From Paramoeba atlantica (lineage: Eukaryota > Discosea): a stretch of 64,000 nucleotides of DNA. The position numbers and the translations under genes were made by a program. The DNA lies in NCBI GenBank assembly GCA_977017575.1, contig CDRNVI010000066.1, positions 289,385 through 353,384 on the forward strand, read 5' to 3'. Shown here in pieces: positions 30,405-40,147 of the stretch; position 1 is the first letter of the stretch; each line of letters opens with the position of its first letter. The notes below the pieces were generated by a model. It saw only the letters and a list, made by a program, of their open reading frames with translations. It was not told the origin of the DNA and made no database searches.

Positions 30405-32084
30405 CTAATTTACACTTTGATGTGTACGTTTGTTGTCACCATCGACCACGGAGCTACATTTAGAGCAAGTGTATGATGAAAATTGGCGCGGTTCGATCTC
30501 GCAAGGTATTCCGGCTTTTATACACAATTCGTACAGACAGCGTACCATTCGATTGTGTTTAGCCGTTGCATTGTTCCCCGTACAGTTAGTGCATCCTGAT
30601 ACATGTGCCAGGGCGTTATCACTCGTAAGCAGGATATGGCAACCTGGGCATTTTAGATGACTTGGGAGCTTAGGGTGTGCTATACCGAGTCTTGGCATGA
30701 CAGCAAGCGTAAAAAGTCGTGGGGGAATCAGTTTAGCACATGATTGCAGCCAAGAGTAATTACCTTTGGTACTCGCGGCTCGGATAATGTCAGCTTGACG
30801 AGGAGTCTCCATGAGCCTGTCGCGAATGTCTTGATGGTACAATTCTTCTGAGGTTGGTTCGTCGGTCGGGGTTTGCGACTCACCCTGAGACAGCATCGGC
30901 GTGCGCTCACTTGATTCAAAGCCACAGACGGGAGCTGAAAGATAGACTGGTCGCTCCATTGCCTGTTGTTTCGATTTATTGAACGCAGCCTCTCGAATTT
31001 GTTCGGAGGGTGTGAGGCCGAGTCCTCCCTTTTTCAATGGGAGTCTCGCCCATGATATTTGATTCGCGGACAATTTACCAAACCACGTCTTGAGAGTGTT
31101 AGTCACCTCTTGATCAAATCGTCGAGTGAGCTCGAGGGAACTTTCGGGATCATGGACGCGTATGTGATACCGATGTCTTACATTCACACACCGCGAAAGT
31201 AAGACAAGCGACACGTTGCTGGCGCCCATCTGGTTCAAACGCCTGAATGCCGTCTGGTGTTTTCTCAATTTTAGCACGAGCTGGTCGCTCACTCGTTGGG
31301 TTTCTCCGACAAACGCACCAAGAATTTTTGTTGAACCTGATTCCGACGTTACTCCCTCATTTTGTAGCCCATGCGGAATTGGCACATTTTCGATTCCATT
31401 AAACCAAACACATTTTGTAGGGGACATTTCAACACGCTTTTCGGCTAATAGCTCACGTATGCGGAGGAACGCAGAAGTCAGAAGGTCGGCGTCCTGCGAA
31501 GCAAAGCTTATGTCATCCACAAAAGCATATATGCGGATACTTGGAAATTCATCGGCAATCGTCTCGAGCATTGGTTGGAGAAAGGCACAAAATAGTACTG
31601 AGGACAGTGGCGATCCTTGGCGCACGCCCGCCGCGCTCATGACTGTATTGCAAAGTTTACCATCCTTTCCATAAAACAAAAGTTCAGATGGGCTTCCGTA
31701 TTCTGCGCAAAATAGTCGATAGAAGGGACGTAGGGAGCTGAAGGCGAAGACTGCTTTAGCGATTTCATCTCGCGAAGGAGAATTGAACGCATTTTTAAGA
31801 TCAATTGACAGAATGTTGCAGCCTTCTATGTACCTTTCGCGCAGTTCGTGTACGACGCGCTCACAACCTGATTTGACCATTACCCCGTATTGATGCGGTG
31901 AGAATAGTGGGGCGAGCTTTTTTTCGTGCCGTTGTAGGAGTACTACTTCGGCGAGTTTCAGCCATACCTCTCCGACGGCTATCGGTCGTATTCCTCCTGC
32001 AGGTTTCGGGATACCAACAAGACGTGCTCGCTTAAGTCGCTTCATTACTTCATCAGAAACTGATCCATTTATCAAAAGAAGCAA
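30405..32084 (-). pseudogene. R2-like RLE LINE, RT and zinc motif
   Basis: 559 codons beginning INGSVSDEVMKRLKRARL, so 5'-truncated before the first RT blocks. Motif A is IDLKNAFNSPSRDE, motif B VRQGSPLSS, motif C FVDD (YAFVDDISFAS). A thumb-like region with RHRYHIRVHDPE follows, then the zinc motif CPGC...HVSGC with ATAKHNRMVR, and EPRQFSSYTC. The endonuclease follows at 29892-30310. The 5' edge at 32084 adjoins a T-run on the reverse strand. Same subfamily as 45064 and 47234. Confidence 0.85.
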
Positions 32085-32096
32085 AAAAAAAAAAAA

Positions 32097-32415
32097 TATA
32101 AGTTCCAGTTACCGTCAGCCACCGCTGTAGTTCAGTCTTTAAAGCCCATTGCAAGCCTAATATCAAACACGCTGCCTTCTTTGTCTGCGACGCTGCCCTC
32201 ACTGTCAAGTGACGAGTATTCTGGAGTATGCGTGTCACCTTCGATTTTCCAAACAGGCGTGCAACCAGAATCGCGCTCAGCCTTACAACCAGACGCGGGC
32301 CCAGATTTCGACACGGTTCGCAGAGCCAATTCAGCAACACTAAACACCACCGCGTCCGGAGGAGGTTCCGATTCACAAGAAACAAAACCGTGTGCAGCAA
32401 AACGCGAGGCAGATT
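32097..32415 (+). other. Unassigned segment with short ORF
   Basis: Contains an 80-residue Ser/Pro-rich ORF (32181-32423) without recognisable motifs. It lies between the LINE 5' end and the start of a DIRS terminal repeat at about 32416. It may be the N-terminal coding part of a LINE. Confidence 0.3.
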
Positions 32416-32647
32416 TCAGTTAAAGTTTACGATAAGAATTGATCAAAGGAGATGGGACGTCATTATTCAGGATGCCCCCTACCGGGGGTTTTCCCCCCGA
32501 AACAAATCTCCCCCCGAATTATTGTCCCCGAAATATAATATGATATAGTGGCGAAAGATGATATAGTGATGATATATATTTGACATTGAATTTGAGATTT
32601 TGATTCATTTAGCGTCTGTTTGATTTATTCGCGATTAAAGTTTCTTT

Positions 32648-33775
32648 ATGCCGCTCATCGACGGTCCGGATACCCGTACCTTACGATCTTCCCGTAGTTC
32701 TTCCCCGGCGGGGCAGCAGCTCGAGCCTACCGAGCCGCTTAATCCGCAAGAGCTTAGTTTAGTTGCCACGATGGCCCGCGAAACATTGACAGGTATGCAG
32801 GGAGATAATCCGTCGGCCCATGTGATGGCTACCTTTCGTCGTAAGGATGATGTTTCCGGCAAGCGACAAACGTTATATGGTAAGTTACGTAAGGAGGGCT
32901 TAAAGTTATGGGGGGTATGGGAAGATAAGCCTTCGAAGGAGTACGAGTTTCCACACCCCGACTTAGATTATTTTGAAGTGAATCTCGTTGAACAACGAAA
33001 GCTGTCTCGGCGAAGACCCCTAAGTGCTCAGGAAGCGCAGGATGTAAATGAACCTCCGACCCAAGAGCTACGTGAAGAACTGGGGGCACGGCCAATATGT
33101 CCAACGTCGCAACTGAGTAGCGATCCCAATGCACAAATCCCGGAAGGAGTTGATCCTAACGCATTAGATCCGTATGAGCCTATTACTTTTGGTCCGTGGA
33201 TTAATTATTTCGATGATGGAGGCTTTCGAACGAGAGACTTGATGCGTGAGCTCCGCGACGCGCCGGAATATGGACTCCGTGTAAATCAGTATTACCAGGA
33301 TCGAGGATTCGTCATACGCCAGGAGCGATTTTTTAATAATGTTTTCTGCAAGTGGATTCTTTTTGCCCGGATGATCCCTAATTGGAACGAAGGACCCTAT
33401 CTGGAAATGGGACGTGCAATCATTCAGACTCTTCGCGACGCGTATTGGCAGGCTCGCCAGGTAGATGTCGAATTGGTTCACCAGAAGCTGCAAAAAGAAG
33501 TGCGGCCCAATGATAAGTTTTACCACCACGTAAATGAACAATTGGTGGAACGTCAAAAGCAACACTCCCGCGCAGTCGCTCATTCATCTGCTCACGTTTA
33601 TTCTACCGCACGTTATGGTCAAGCCCAGCCGCGTCCGTCTAATTTCTCTCAACGCAAGTTATTATGTTTCGGGTGTCAATCCCCAGAGCACTTGTGGCGT
33701 AATTGCCCAAAACGTTTCCAGCAGGGTTTTCGGGCGCGGGTGGCTGGCCCTGCTTCAAGCAGCAAGAGTCTTTGA
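32648..33775 (+). CDS. Gag-like protein of DIRS-like element
   Basis: A 375-residue ORF. Shares NPQELSLV and VWEDKPSKEYEFPHPDLDYF with the other Gag-like ORFs and has a CCHC zinc knuckle near residues 338-351 (CFGCQSPEHLWRNC). The start is the first ATG after the terminal repeat. Confidence 0.75.
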   Translation: MPLIDGPDTRTLRSSRSSSPAGQQLEPTEPLNPQELSLVATMARETLTGMQGDNPSAHVMATFRRKDDVSGKRQTLYGKLRKEGLKLWGVWEDKPSKEYEFPHPDLDYFEVNLVEQRKLSRRRPLSAQEAQDVNEPPTQELREELGARPICPTSQLSSDPNAQIPEGVDPNALDPYEPITFGPWINYFDDGGFRTRDLMRELRDAPEYGLRVNQYYQDRGFVIRQERFFNNVFCKWILFARMIPNWNEGPYLEMGRAIIQTLRDAYWQARQVDVELVHQKLQKEVRPNDKFYHHVNEQLVERQKQHSRAVAHSSAHVYSTARYGQAQPRPSNFSQRKLLCFGCQSPEHLWRNCPKRFQQGFRARVAGPASSSKSL

Positions 33776-33844
33776 AACGACCCCACCCTAACGGCCAGTA
33801 CTGTCATAAAATTTAAACGTCGAATTACAGTAATTTCTACGCAA

Positions 33845-34861
33845 GTGATGAAGAGAAGGAAAATAAGCAGCATGGAGTATACGCCCAACTCGGTGAACTT
33901 AAAAGGGAGATTGATCACCTCAGGAGAATTATACAACGGTACTTTGAGTCTTCAACAGACCGCGCCAGCGCGACTAAGCCTCATGAAGTTGCTAATGGGA
34001 GTGAATGTGCTCACACCAGAAGTACGCACTGCGTTGGACGCAATGTCGGAGATGTGGAGCGTCTCCACGTGGCAGGCCAGAGCCAGGCTGTGGGAGCGTC
34101 TAACAACATTCTGCAATTGGAAGGGAATTCCAATAACTCCGTTGCACGCCGTGACTTTCATCGCCGAAATGCCGATCAAAATTCAGGGAAAGTTGACTTA
34201 TGCGCGGAGCGTAGCGGCGATACTAAGCATGGCCGGCATGCAAACCAATCCCCTGCGTTTTTACATCAAATCCCTCATGGCCGAGGGAGCGGCAGAGCCG
34301 TTCCGACAGATGTCTCCCCTCACCCCCACGCAATTGAACATGTTATGGATCCACCTACCGTCAAGCGAAAAACATACATTGCTGCTGTGTTGGAAAGCGG
34401 CAAGCCGTTGGACGGAGACAGCAACGCTCACCAGGGATCGTTTTTACGAGGTATCCGCAACGCGAATTGTAATTTGGTGGGGACGGAAGACAAAGACGTC
34501 CCGTCTGAACCCGTATCGGCCCTCAATGTATACGGTGGTAGAGGGCGAGGGAACACATCGCCTGGCGTTATACATACACAAACTCGGACACCTCCAACCA
34601 ATGTCACGCGCAACGGTGACGGAGGCGGATTCGAAGATACGCAAAATTCTCGGCAGCGGATACGGGACTCATTCGGCAAAGCGTGGGGCCATCACGCAGT
34701 TGTTCAAGCAGGTTGCCGACGGCAACGTCCGTCTCGACGAGGTACAGCACCTCGCAAAGCACCAGTCAATCGAATCGTTACTCCGGTACAATTCCGACCC
34801 AGTGACAACGGCGTTAGCCCTCGGGACCCAGAAAGCGACCAGAAAGCTGCACATATGGTAG
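33845..34861 (+). CDS. Tyrosine recombinase of DIRS-like element
   Basis: A 338-residue ORF. The C-terminal catalytic domain shows KAASRWTETATLTRD (first Arg), THSAKRGAITQLF (His and basic partner) and SLLRYNSDPVTTALALGT (Tyr nucleophile). These enzymes integrate circular DIRS DNA without target duplication. It overlaps the pol frame, as is typical of the family. Confidence 0.8.
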   Translation: MMKRRKISSMEYTPNSVNLKGRLITSGELYNGTLSLQQTAPARLSLMKLLMGVNVLTPEVRTALDAMSEMWSVSTWQARARLWERLTTFCNWKGIPITPLHAVTFIAEMPIKIQGKLTYARSVAAILSMAGMQTNPLRFYIKSLMAEGAAEPFRQMSPLTPTQLNMLWIHLPSSEKHTLLLCWKAASRWTETATLTRDRFYEVSATRIVIWWGRKTKTSRLNPYRPSMYTVVEGEGTHRLALYIHKLGHLQPMSRATVTEADSKIRKILGSGYGTHSAKRGAITQLFKQVADGNVRLDEVQHLAKHQSIESLLRYNSDPVTTALALGTQKATRKLHIW

Positions 34862-35304
34862 AAGAGGAACTTGTTTTTAGCAAGTACATTGATGATGTTC
34901 CAGCAGAAAAGGTAAGACATACTATAACACGCACGCGTCGCACGTCTAAAGTGGCGACCACGAAAGATTTTGGTCTTCCTTTGCATATCAAAAGTGGGAT
35001 TCCACAGATGGATATTCGTAAACTACGAGGAATGATGAACGAAGAGCAACGTATGCGTTTTGATCAGACGTGGAAAATGATGTTAGAAGTTCCCGATGAG
35101 CGAGCTCCCGCTCCGAAATTTAAATCTTTTTTACCAGCTAGTGACGTAGAATTGTTGGAAGCCCAAAGCTTCATTACACGAGTTACTACCGCCGAGGCTG
35201 CAAAGCGCCCGTCGCGGGATTGGGTAATTCCTTTTACGGTTGTTGAGCCCGCTGAAGATGGGTCGGAGCGACGGCGTTTCATTGCTTGGACGCAAGGTGA
35301 CAAC

Positions 35305-35764
35305 ACAGATATAGTCTTATTTGCCTCATCTAAAGTAGAACTCGCTGACATGTTAGAGAGTCTTTACCGAGCTGCTCGGAACGCAAACCTCAGTATTAAC
35401 TTGGGGGTCAATAAAACTGCTTGGATGACTGTTGGAAAGGTTTCTGATAGCGGTGGCGAACTTATAATACCGGGTATAGGGCATATCCCCAGAGTTTACA
35501 AATACCGCTACCTAGGAAGCACGCAGGAAAGCGAGGATCGAAATGTTGCACCCAACGAACGAATGAGACTTGGGTGGGCATTGATGCATAAACTTAGGCC
35601 GATCTGGAAATCACCTTTGCCAATCTCGAGCCGTATGACAGTATTCCGTACACTTGTGATGCCAGTAGTGCTATATAATTCAGGAACATGGGATATATCA
35701 ACCAATAGGCTCCGGGAATTAGATATTGAGGTAAACAAAATGCGCAGAATGGTGTGTGGTGTAG
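35305..35764 (+). pseudogene. RT C-terminal part of RNase H LINE
   Basis: Encodes TDIVLFASSKVELADML directly after the missing start of motif C, then NLGVNKTAWMTVG, PRVYKYRYLGS and RLGWALMHKLRPIW, the palm end and thumb of a LINE RT. It adjoins the TIR element at RRMVCGV. Confidence 0.8.
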
Positions 35765-36847
35765 GGGTAGGGGGGACCTTCGATGAAGCTTCATCGAAAG
35801 TGTACAACTTTCGATGAAGCACATTGAAAGTTGTACACTTTCGATGAATCTTCATCGAAGGTGTTTTTGACTTTTTTTTTATTTTTTCAAATCTTCACGC
35901 AAACGTTTTTCGCGGATCCATATAGACATTTTGTCTTTTTTGGTGCTTCATCGAAGTGTTTTGTGAAGGCTCGTAGATGAATTTCACCGTTTCTTCAGTT
36001 TATCTTCATCGAAGCGTTTTTGACTGATCCATATACATATTTTGAGCGACAATCCTGCGGAAGGGGTAAACAGAGGATTTTCGTTGAGTACTCAACGAAG
36101 TGCCGGATTTTCGTTGAGTACTCAACGAACGGAAATTTACGGTGGAAATCAAGAACTTTTGCATAAGTCAAGGACTTTTGTGGAACATCCAAGAATTTTT
36201 TTGATTTTCATTTTCCGTGCGTTCAGTATCCTACACTTCGCTATATACGTTGACAACGCCTGCGTAGCGAAAACTACGAAATTTAGTGAGCTTCGCAAAT
36301 TGCTTCCCACTAACGACGCACAGGGGAATCCTACGCGGGGTACGGCTCAGGCCCGCTCACGCGGGCCCTCGCCATTTCGCGGCCGCGCGCACCCCCGCTC
36401 ACGCGGGGGCCCCCGCGCGGCCAAAATGGGTACTAAAATTTGTTATCAAGGTAGTTGGGCTTCGCCAATTGCTTCCCACGAATGGGTACTAAAATTTGTT
36501 ATCAAGGTAGTTGGTCAAGATTATCAAGTAGTTATCAGTTGGGCCTTTCTTCCTCCTCCCTCTAAGGTCCTGCAGATTTTCCCCCAAGCCAAAATGTGAA
36601 AGAAAACGGAAAGACAGAATTCAGACAAAAAAACAAAAAATTATTGAATTTAGAATGAAATTATATGTTTCATGCAACGTGTTTTCAACAGCCAATGGAA
36701 AAATTCGTTCAAAAACAAAAAGTTAAAAAAGTCAAAAAAAGTCAAAAACACCTTCGATGAAGATTCATCGAAAGTGTACAACTTTCGATGTGCTTCATCG
36801 AAAGTGTACAACTTTCGATGAAGATTCATCGAAGGTCCCCCCTAGCC
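35765..36847. mobile_element. Non-autonomous TIR element, complete
   Basis: 1,083 bp with ends GGGTAGGGGGGACC and the inverse of GGCTAGGGGGGACC, flanked by an 8-bp duplication TGGTGTAG (35757-35764 and 36848-36855). Subterminal palindromes CGATGAAGCTTCATCG and ACTTTCGATG repeats make arms of over 200 bp. The interior holds nested TTCGTTGAGTACTCAACGAA palindromes (36080-36130) and the GC-rich block (36330-36420) shared with other TIR elements, but no SL-like gene. No transposase. Confidence 0.9.
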
Positions 36848-36856
36848 TGGTGTAGG

Positions 36857-38153
36857 CCGTACTTGGGATGGGAAAAGGGGTATTCGAACAGAAGCTCTGT
36901 ACCAAAATGATTCAAAGCTTAGCACGGTGGCGAAAATACAGAGAGCGCAGCTTATAGGCCATCTTCTTCGACACGATTCTCCTTTCAGTGTGGCGATTCT
37001 CTGGCGAGAACGTGAACGAAAGACGCAAACCTGTCTGTCTGAATCTTGTTCCGATGATCTAGGCTTGTCTGTTCCCGATGTTATTCAAATTTCTAAAGAC
37101 AGAACACGCTGGCGCTCTAATGTTGATCGTTTAAAGGCGCGCCTTGAGCCACGTCCGAATTATCTTCCTATAGAATCTCCAAGATGGGAAAAAACCAAAC
37201 AGGATTCAATGAAGCAAAAAGTCTACTCGTCATTACAATTCGTAGAAGAAGGTGCGGTGCCCTTTCACTTCCTTACGGATTCCTTGCATTTATACACAGA
37301 CGGCGCATTAAGAACAACGAAAACAGGAATTTCATCAGGTTGCGGTATTGTGTTATTTGGCAATCGGGTAGAAAAGACACTTGTAGGACTAAAACCTCCG
37401 TCAGAAATATCACTCACAATAACAGCTGCGGAACTTTATGCTGTCTATGAGGCTCTGCAGATGGCAATGAAGCATGAGAAGGATATTATCATTCACACAG
37501 ACTCTGCGTATGTATGGGAATTTTTCCATGTGATTCGGAACAGGTTTTCTCTATTCGGGTTTCACCAATTTGAAAATTCGGACCTCTTATCAAAGATACA
37601 TCGTGTCTGCTTTCAATTAGAAGCTGACCGACGCGTGTTCATCATCAAGGTTAGGGGGCATGAAGGGAACCCACATAATGACACATCGGACTGGCTTGCG
37701 AAAAGAGCTTCTCAACAGTCTGACGAAAACGCCTCCTTTTGTTTCCGTGGTTTGGAAGAAAAATCCTGCTCCAAAAGACGAAACATGACCCCACTGAACA
37801 CAGACAAAAAGTTCAAATCGTTACAAAAACGGACTTTGCCAGTTTTTGCATTTACACAGGTGAAGGCTGAAGAGGAAACACCCCATCCCCCCAAATCTGA
37901 GGCTCTTTCTCAAAATGAAGTTGTTAGTAGAACCCCTTCATCAAAAACATTGAAACGCATCCGTTCGAAAGGAAAATCGACCAAAACCAATGAAAAAGTT
38001 GGTACAAAACTGCGCAAGAGTGCAGAAGACACATGCGTCAAGAATGAGATCCCAGTTTGCATATCAGTACTTACGGGAAGAACCCCTCAGAGGAAACGCT
38101 CGCTTAGAGAGGATGAAAGCAAGATGCAAAAATCTACAAGGAGATCTCATTGA
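36857..38153 (+). pseudogene. RNase H end of LINE
   Basis: Continues the LINE after the TIR element (open from 36927 ATG; upstream codons also open). An RNase H domain at about residues 125-270 has LYTDGALRTT (Asp), TAAELYAVYEAL (Glu), IHTDSAYVWEF (Asp) and NDTSDWLAKRA (Asp), so all four catalytic acids are present. It is followed by a long basic, probably disordered tail (TLKRIRSKGKSTKTNEK). No restriction-like endonuclease follows. RNase H removes template RNA during second-strand synthesis in some LINE clades. Confidence 0.85.
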
Positions 38154-38540
38154 GCAAATGAGGAAAGCAAAACCATGCTAAGGGAAGTCGTTAAATACAC
38201 TATGCCATTAGTATTAATATACGTTTTATGAAGAAGAGAGATAGGATATTGATTTTGTCAATAAGGTTTGGATTTATTAAGCTTTTTCGCTCTTTGCCCT
38301 AGGCAAAAACAGGAATATAGAGCCAACAGATAAGGAAGTCAAATGGTTATGAAAGCAAAGCGCCGGAAGCCGCATTCGCACCTAACGGGTTATTTACCAA
38401 AGAAAGTAATGAGGAAGTATGTATGTCATGGTCGTAGAAGATGCTTCTACGCGTAAAAGCCAAGTGAGCTTGTACGTAGGTGGGTTCTATTTTATGGTGT
38501 AAATTACAGACCCTTTAACTGATATTCAAATATCAGTGTC
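38154..38540 (+). other. 3' UTR of RNase H LINE
   Basis: No ORF. It contains a GCTTCTACGCG stretch with partial dyad near 38440 and leads to the TTG tail. Confidence 0.6.
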
Positions 38541-38773
38541 TTTGTTGTTGTTGTTGTTGTTGCAAGGTGACAACGAGCGAATTAAGGAAACGTATCATCC
38601 TCATGTTGAGTTAAAGCATGCAGCGTACTATTTGCATCGTGTAAAAGAACAAACGGCGGTGAAGCGCGACTTAGCGTGTGGATTTTGGCAAATGGTTATT
38701 CCTTTAACATGTAGAGAGAAGTTTCGATTTAAGGATGCGAAAGGCGATTTGTTTGAAATGAATGTAATGCCTA

Positions 38774-39155
38774 TTTTTTGTATTAACCACTTTTTGTATT
38801 AAGACCACTTTTTGTATTAAGACCACTTTTTGTATTAAGACCACTTTTTGTATTAAGACCACTTTTTGTATTAAGACCACTTTTTGTATTAAGACCACTT
38901 TTTGTATTAAGACCACTTTTTGTATTAAGACCACTTTTTGTATTAAGACCACTTTTTTATTAAGACCACTTTTTGTATTAAGACCACTTTTTGTATTAAG
39001 ACCACTTTTTGTATTAAGACCACTTTTTGTATTAAGACCACTTTTTGTATTAAGACCACTTTTTGTATTAAGACCGCTTTTTGTATTAAGACCACTTTTT
39101 GTATTAAGACCACTTTTTGTATTAAGACCACTTTTTGTATTAAGACCACTTTTTG
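38774..39155 (+). repeat. 18-bp minisatellite, about 21 units
   Basis: Tandem CCACTTTTTGTATTAAGA. It abuts the DIRS pol frame on the left and a TIR element start (GGGTAGGGGGG) on the right. Confidence 0.95.
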
Positions 39156-39427
39156 GGGTAGGGGGGACCTTCGATGAGTACTCATCGAAAGTCTACAACT
39201 TTCCGTGAGTCTCATCGAGAGTCTACAACTTTCGATGAGTACTCATCGAAGCGTTTTTGAGCGACCCTAATAGAGATTTTCGAGGTTTTTTTATTACTCA
39301 CCGAAGCGTTTGTGGCAAACAAACTGAAGCGTTTGTATAAAACAAATTCACAATCCTTCGGAAGGGGTAGACACAGGTTCCCAGTGCGCTACCCGCGTGC
39401 TGGAGCGCGCGGGGCGCCAAAAGATAT

Positions 39428-39735
39428 TATTGATGATGATGATTCTTGCACCCTTTTGGCCTTAACAGGCTATGGGCCCCCTACCGTCCACGCGAGGGGG
39501 CCCGACGGCTCGGATGGTACTCCGATGCGTACGACCGGTCCTTGCGGACCGGCGGGCGAGCCAGCCGTAGCAAGCCACGGCTGGCACTTCACAGTGGACG
39601 GGAGTCGGAGACGCAGCGTGGCTAGGCCACACACTGACCAGCGGTCCCTACGAGAGGGGCAACCAATCCTCCGCGCGCCTTCAAAGAAGGTGGGTACAAG
39701 ATCATTTTTTCAACATGCTTGCATTTGCCCTGATA
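39428..39735 (-). mobile_element. LINE/SINE 3' end with ATC tail
   Basis: Read on the reverse strand it ends in GGGCCCATAGCCTG...CCAAAAGGG and an ATC microsatellite at 39428. It is related in layout to the 3' ends at 49306, 56809 and 57274 but divergent in sequence. Confidence 0.5.
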
Positions 39736-40147
39736 TGCCACTTTGAGCTGTAGAAGGCTTTTGGCGCCCAAAGACCGCATATCGAGACGATTTGATATGA
39801 TACGATTTGATATTTGATTGATTTTTAGGCATTATATCTCCGAGGAGATGTTACCTCCCTAGAACAAGCCCCCCCTTATCGCTTGCTAGGAGCTGTGCCA
39901 CGTAGCACGCAAGTCAAATCCGAAGATTTGACCAGATCGAGCGCGAGCAGCCAGCTTATCTTTTTTAACCCCTTTTATATGCTACAAGAAAATATTCTTT
40001 ATGAAAAAACACTTCTTTTGAAGTGAAAAAACACAACACACTCCAAAGATTATGCTGAATGACACACACCCTAGTTTCTTAGTACCTTGTTATATCCGGT
40101 ACCGGGCGGTGTCATTCTCACGCTGCGATGTCTGGGTGACCGTTACC

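Larger units (their letters stand above)
35305..38561 (+). mobile_element. 5'-truncated LINE with RNase H
   Basis: A LINE insertion in the DIRS pol region, flanked by GCAAGGTGACAAC, ending in a TTG microsatellite tail (38541-38561). It starts inside RT motif C and includes the RNase H ORF 36857-38153. It is itself split by a TIR element at 35765-36847. The tail and duplication mark a normal target-primed insertion. Confidence 0.9.
32416..38773 (+). mobile_element. DIRS-like retroelement split by a LINE
   Basis: Begins with AAAGTTTACGATAAGAATTG, the outer edge of the family's terminal repeat, then Gag (32648-33775), a tyrosine recombinase (33845-34861) and an overlapping pol frame from about 34840. 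The pol region is interrupted at 35305-38561 by a LINE with a 13-bp duplication GCAAGGTGACAAC (35292-35304 and 38562-38574). The element is cut at 38774 by a minisatellite. Gag and recombinase frames are long and open, suggesting a fairly young but broken copy. Confidence 0.8.

Noticed and set aside
32181-32423. Host gene exon
   Set aside because: A short Ser/Pro-rich ORF without motifs between two transposon ends; no splice signals or homology can be supported.
35757-36856. 9-bp target duplication and Mutator-like assignment
   Set aside because: Comparison with 15937 and 48627 shows the ninth base belongs to the element end (GGGTA versus GGCTA), so the duplication is 8 bp and Mutator-like placement is not secure.
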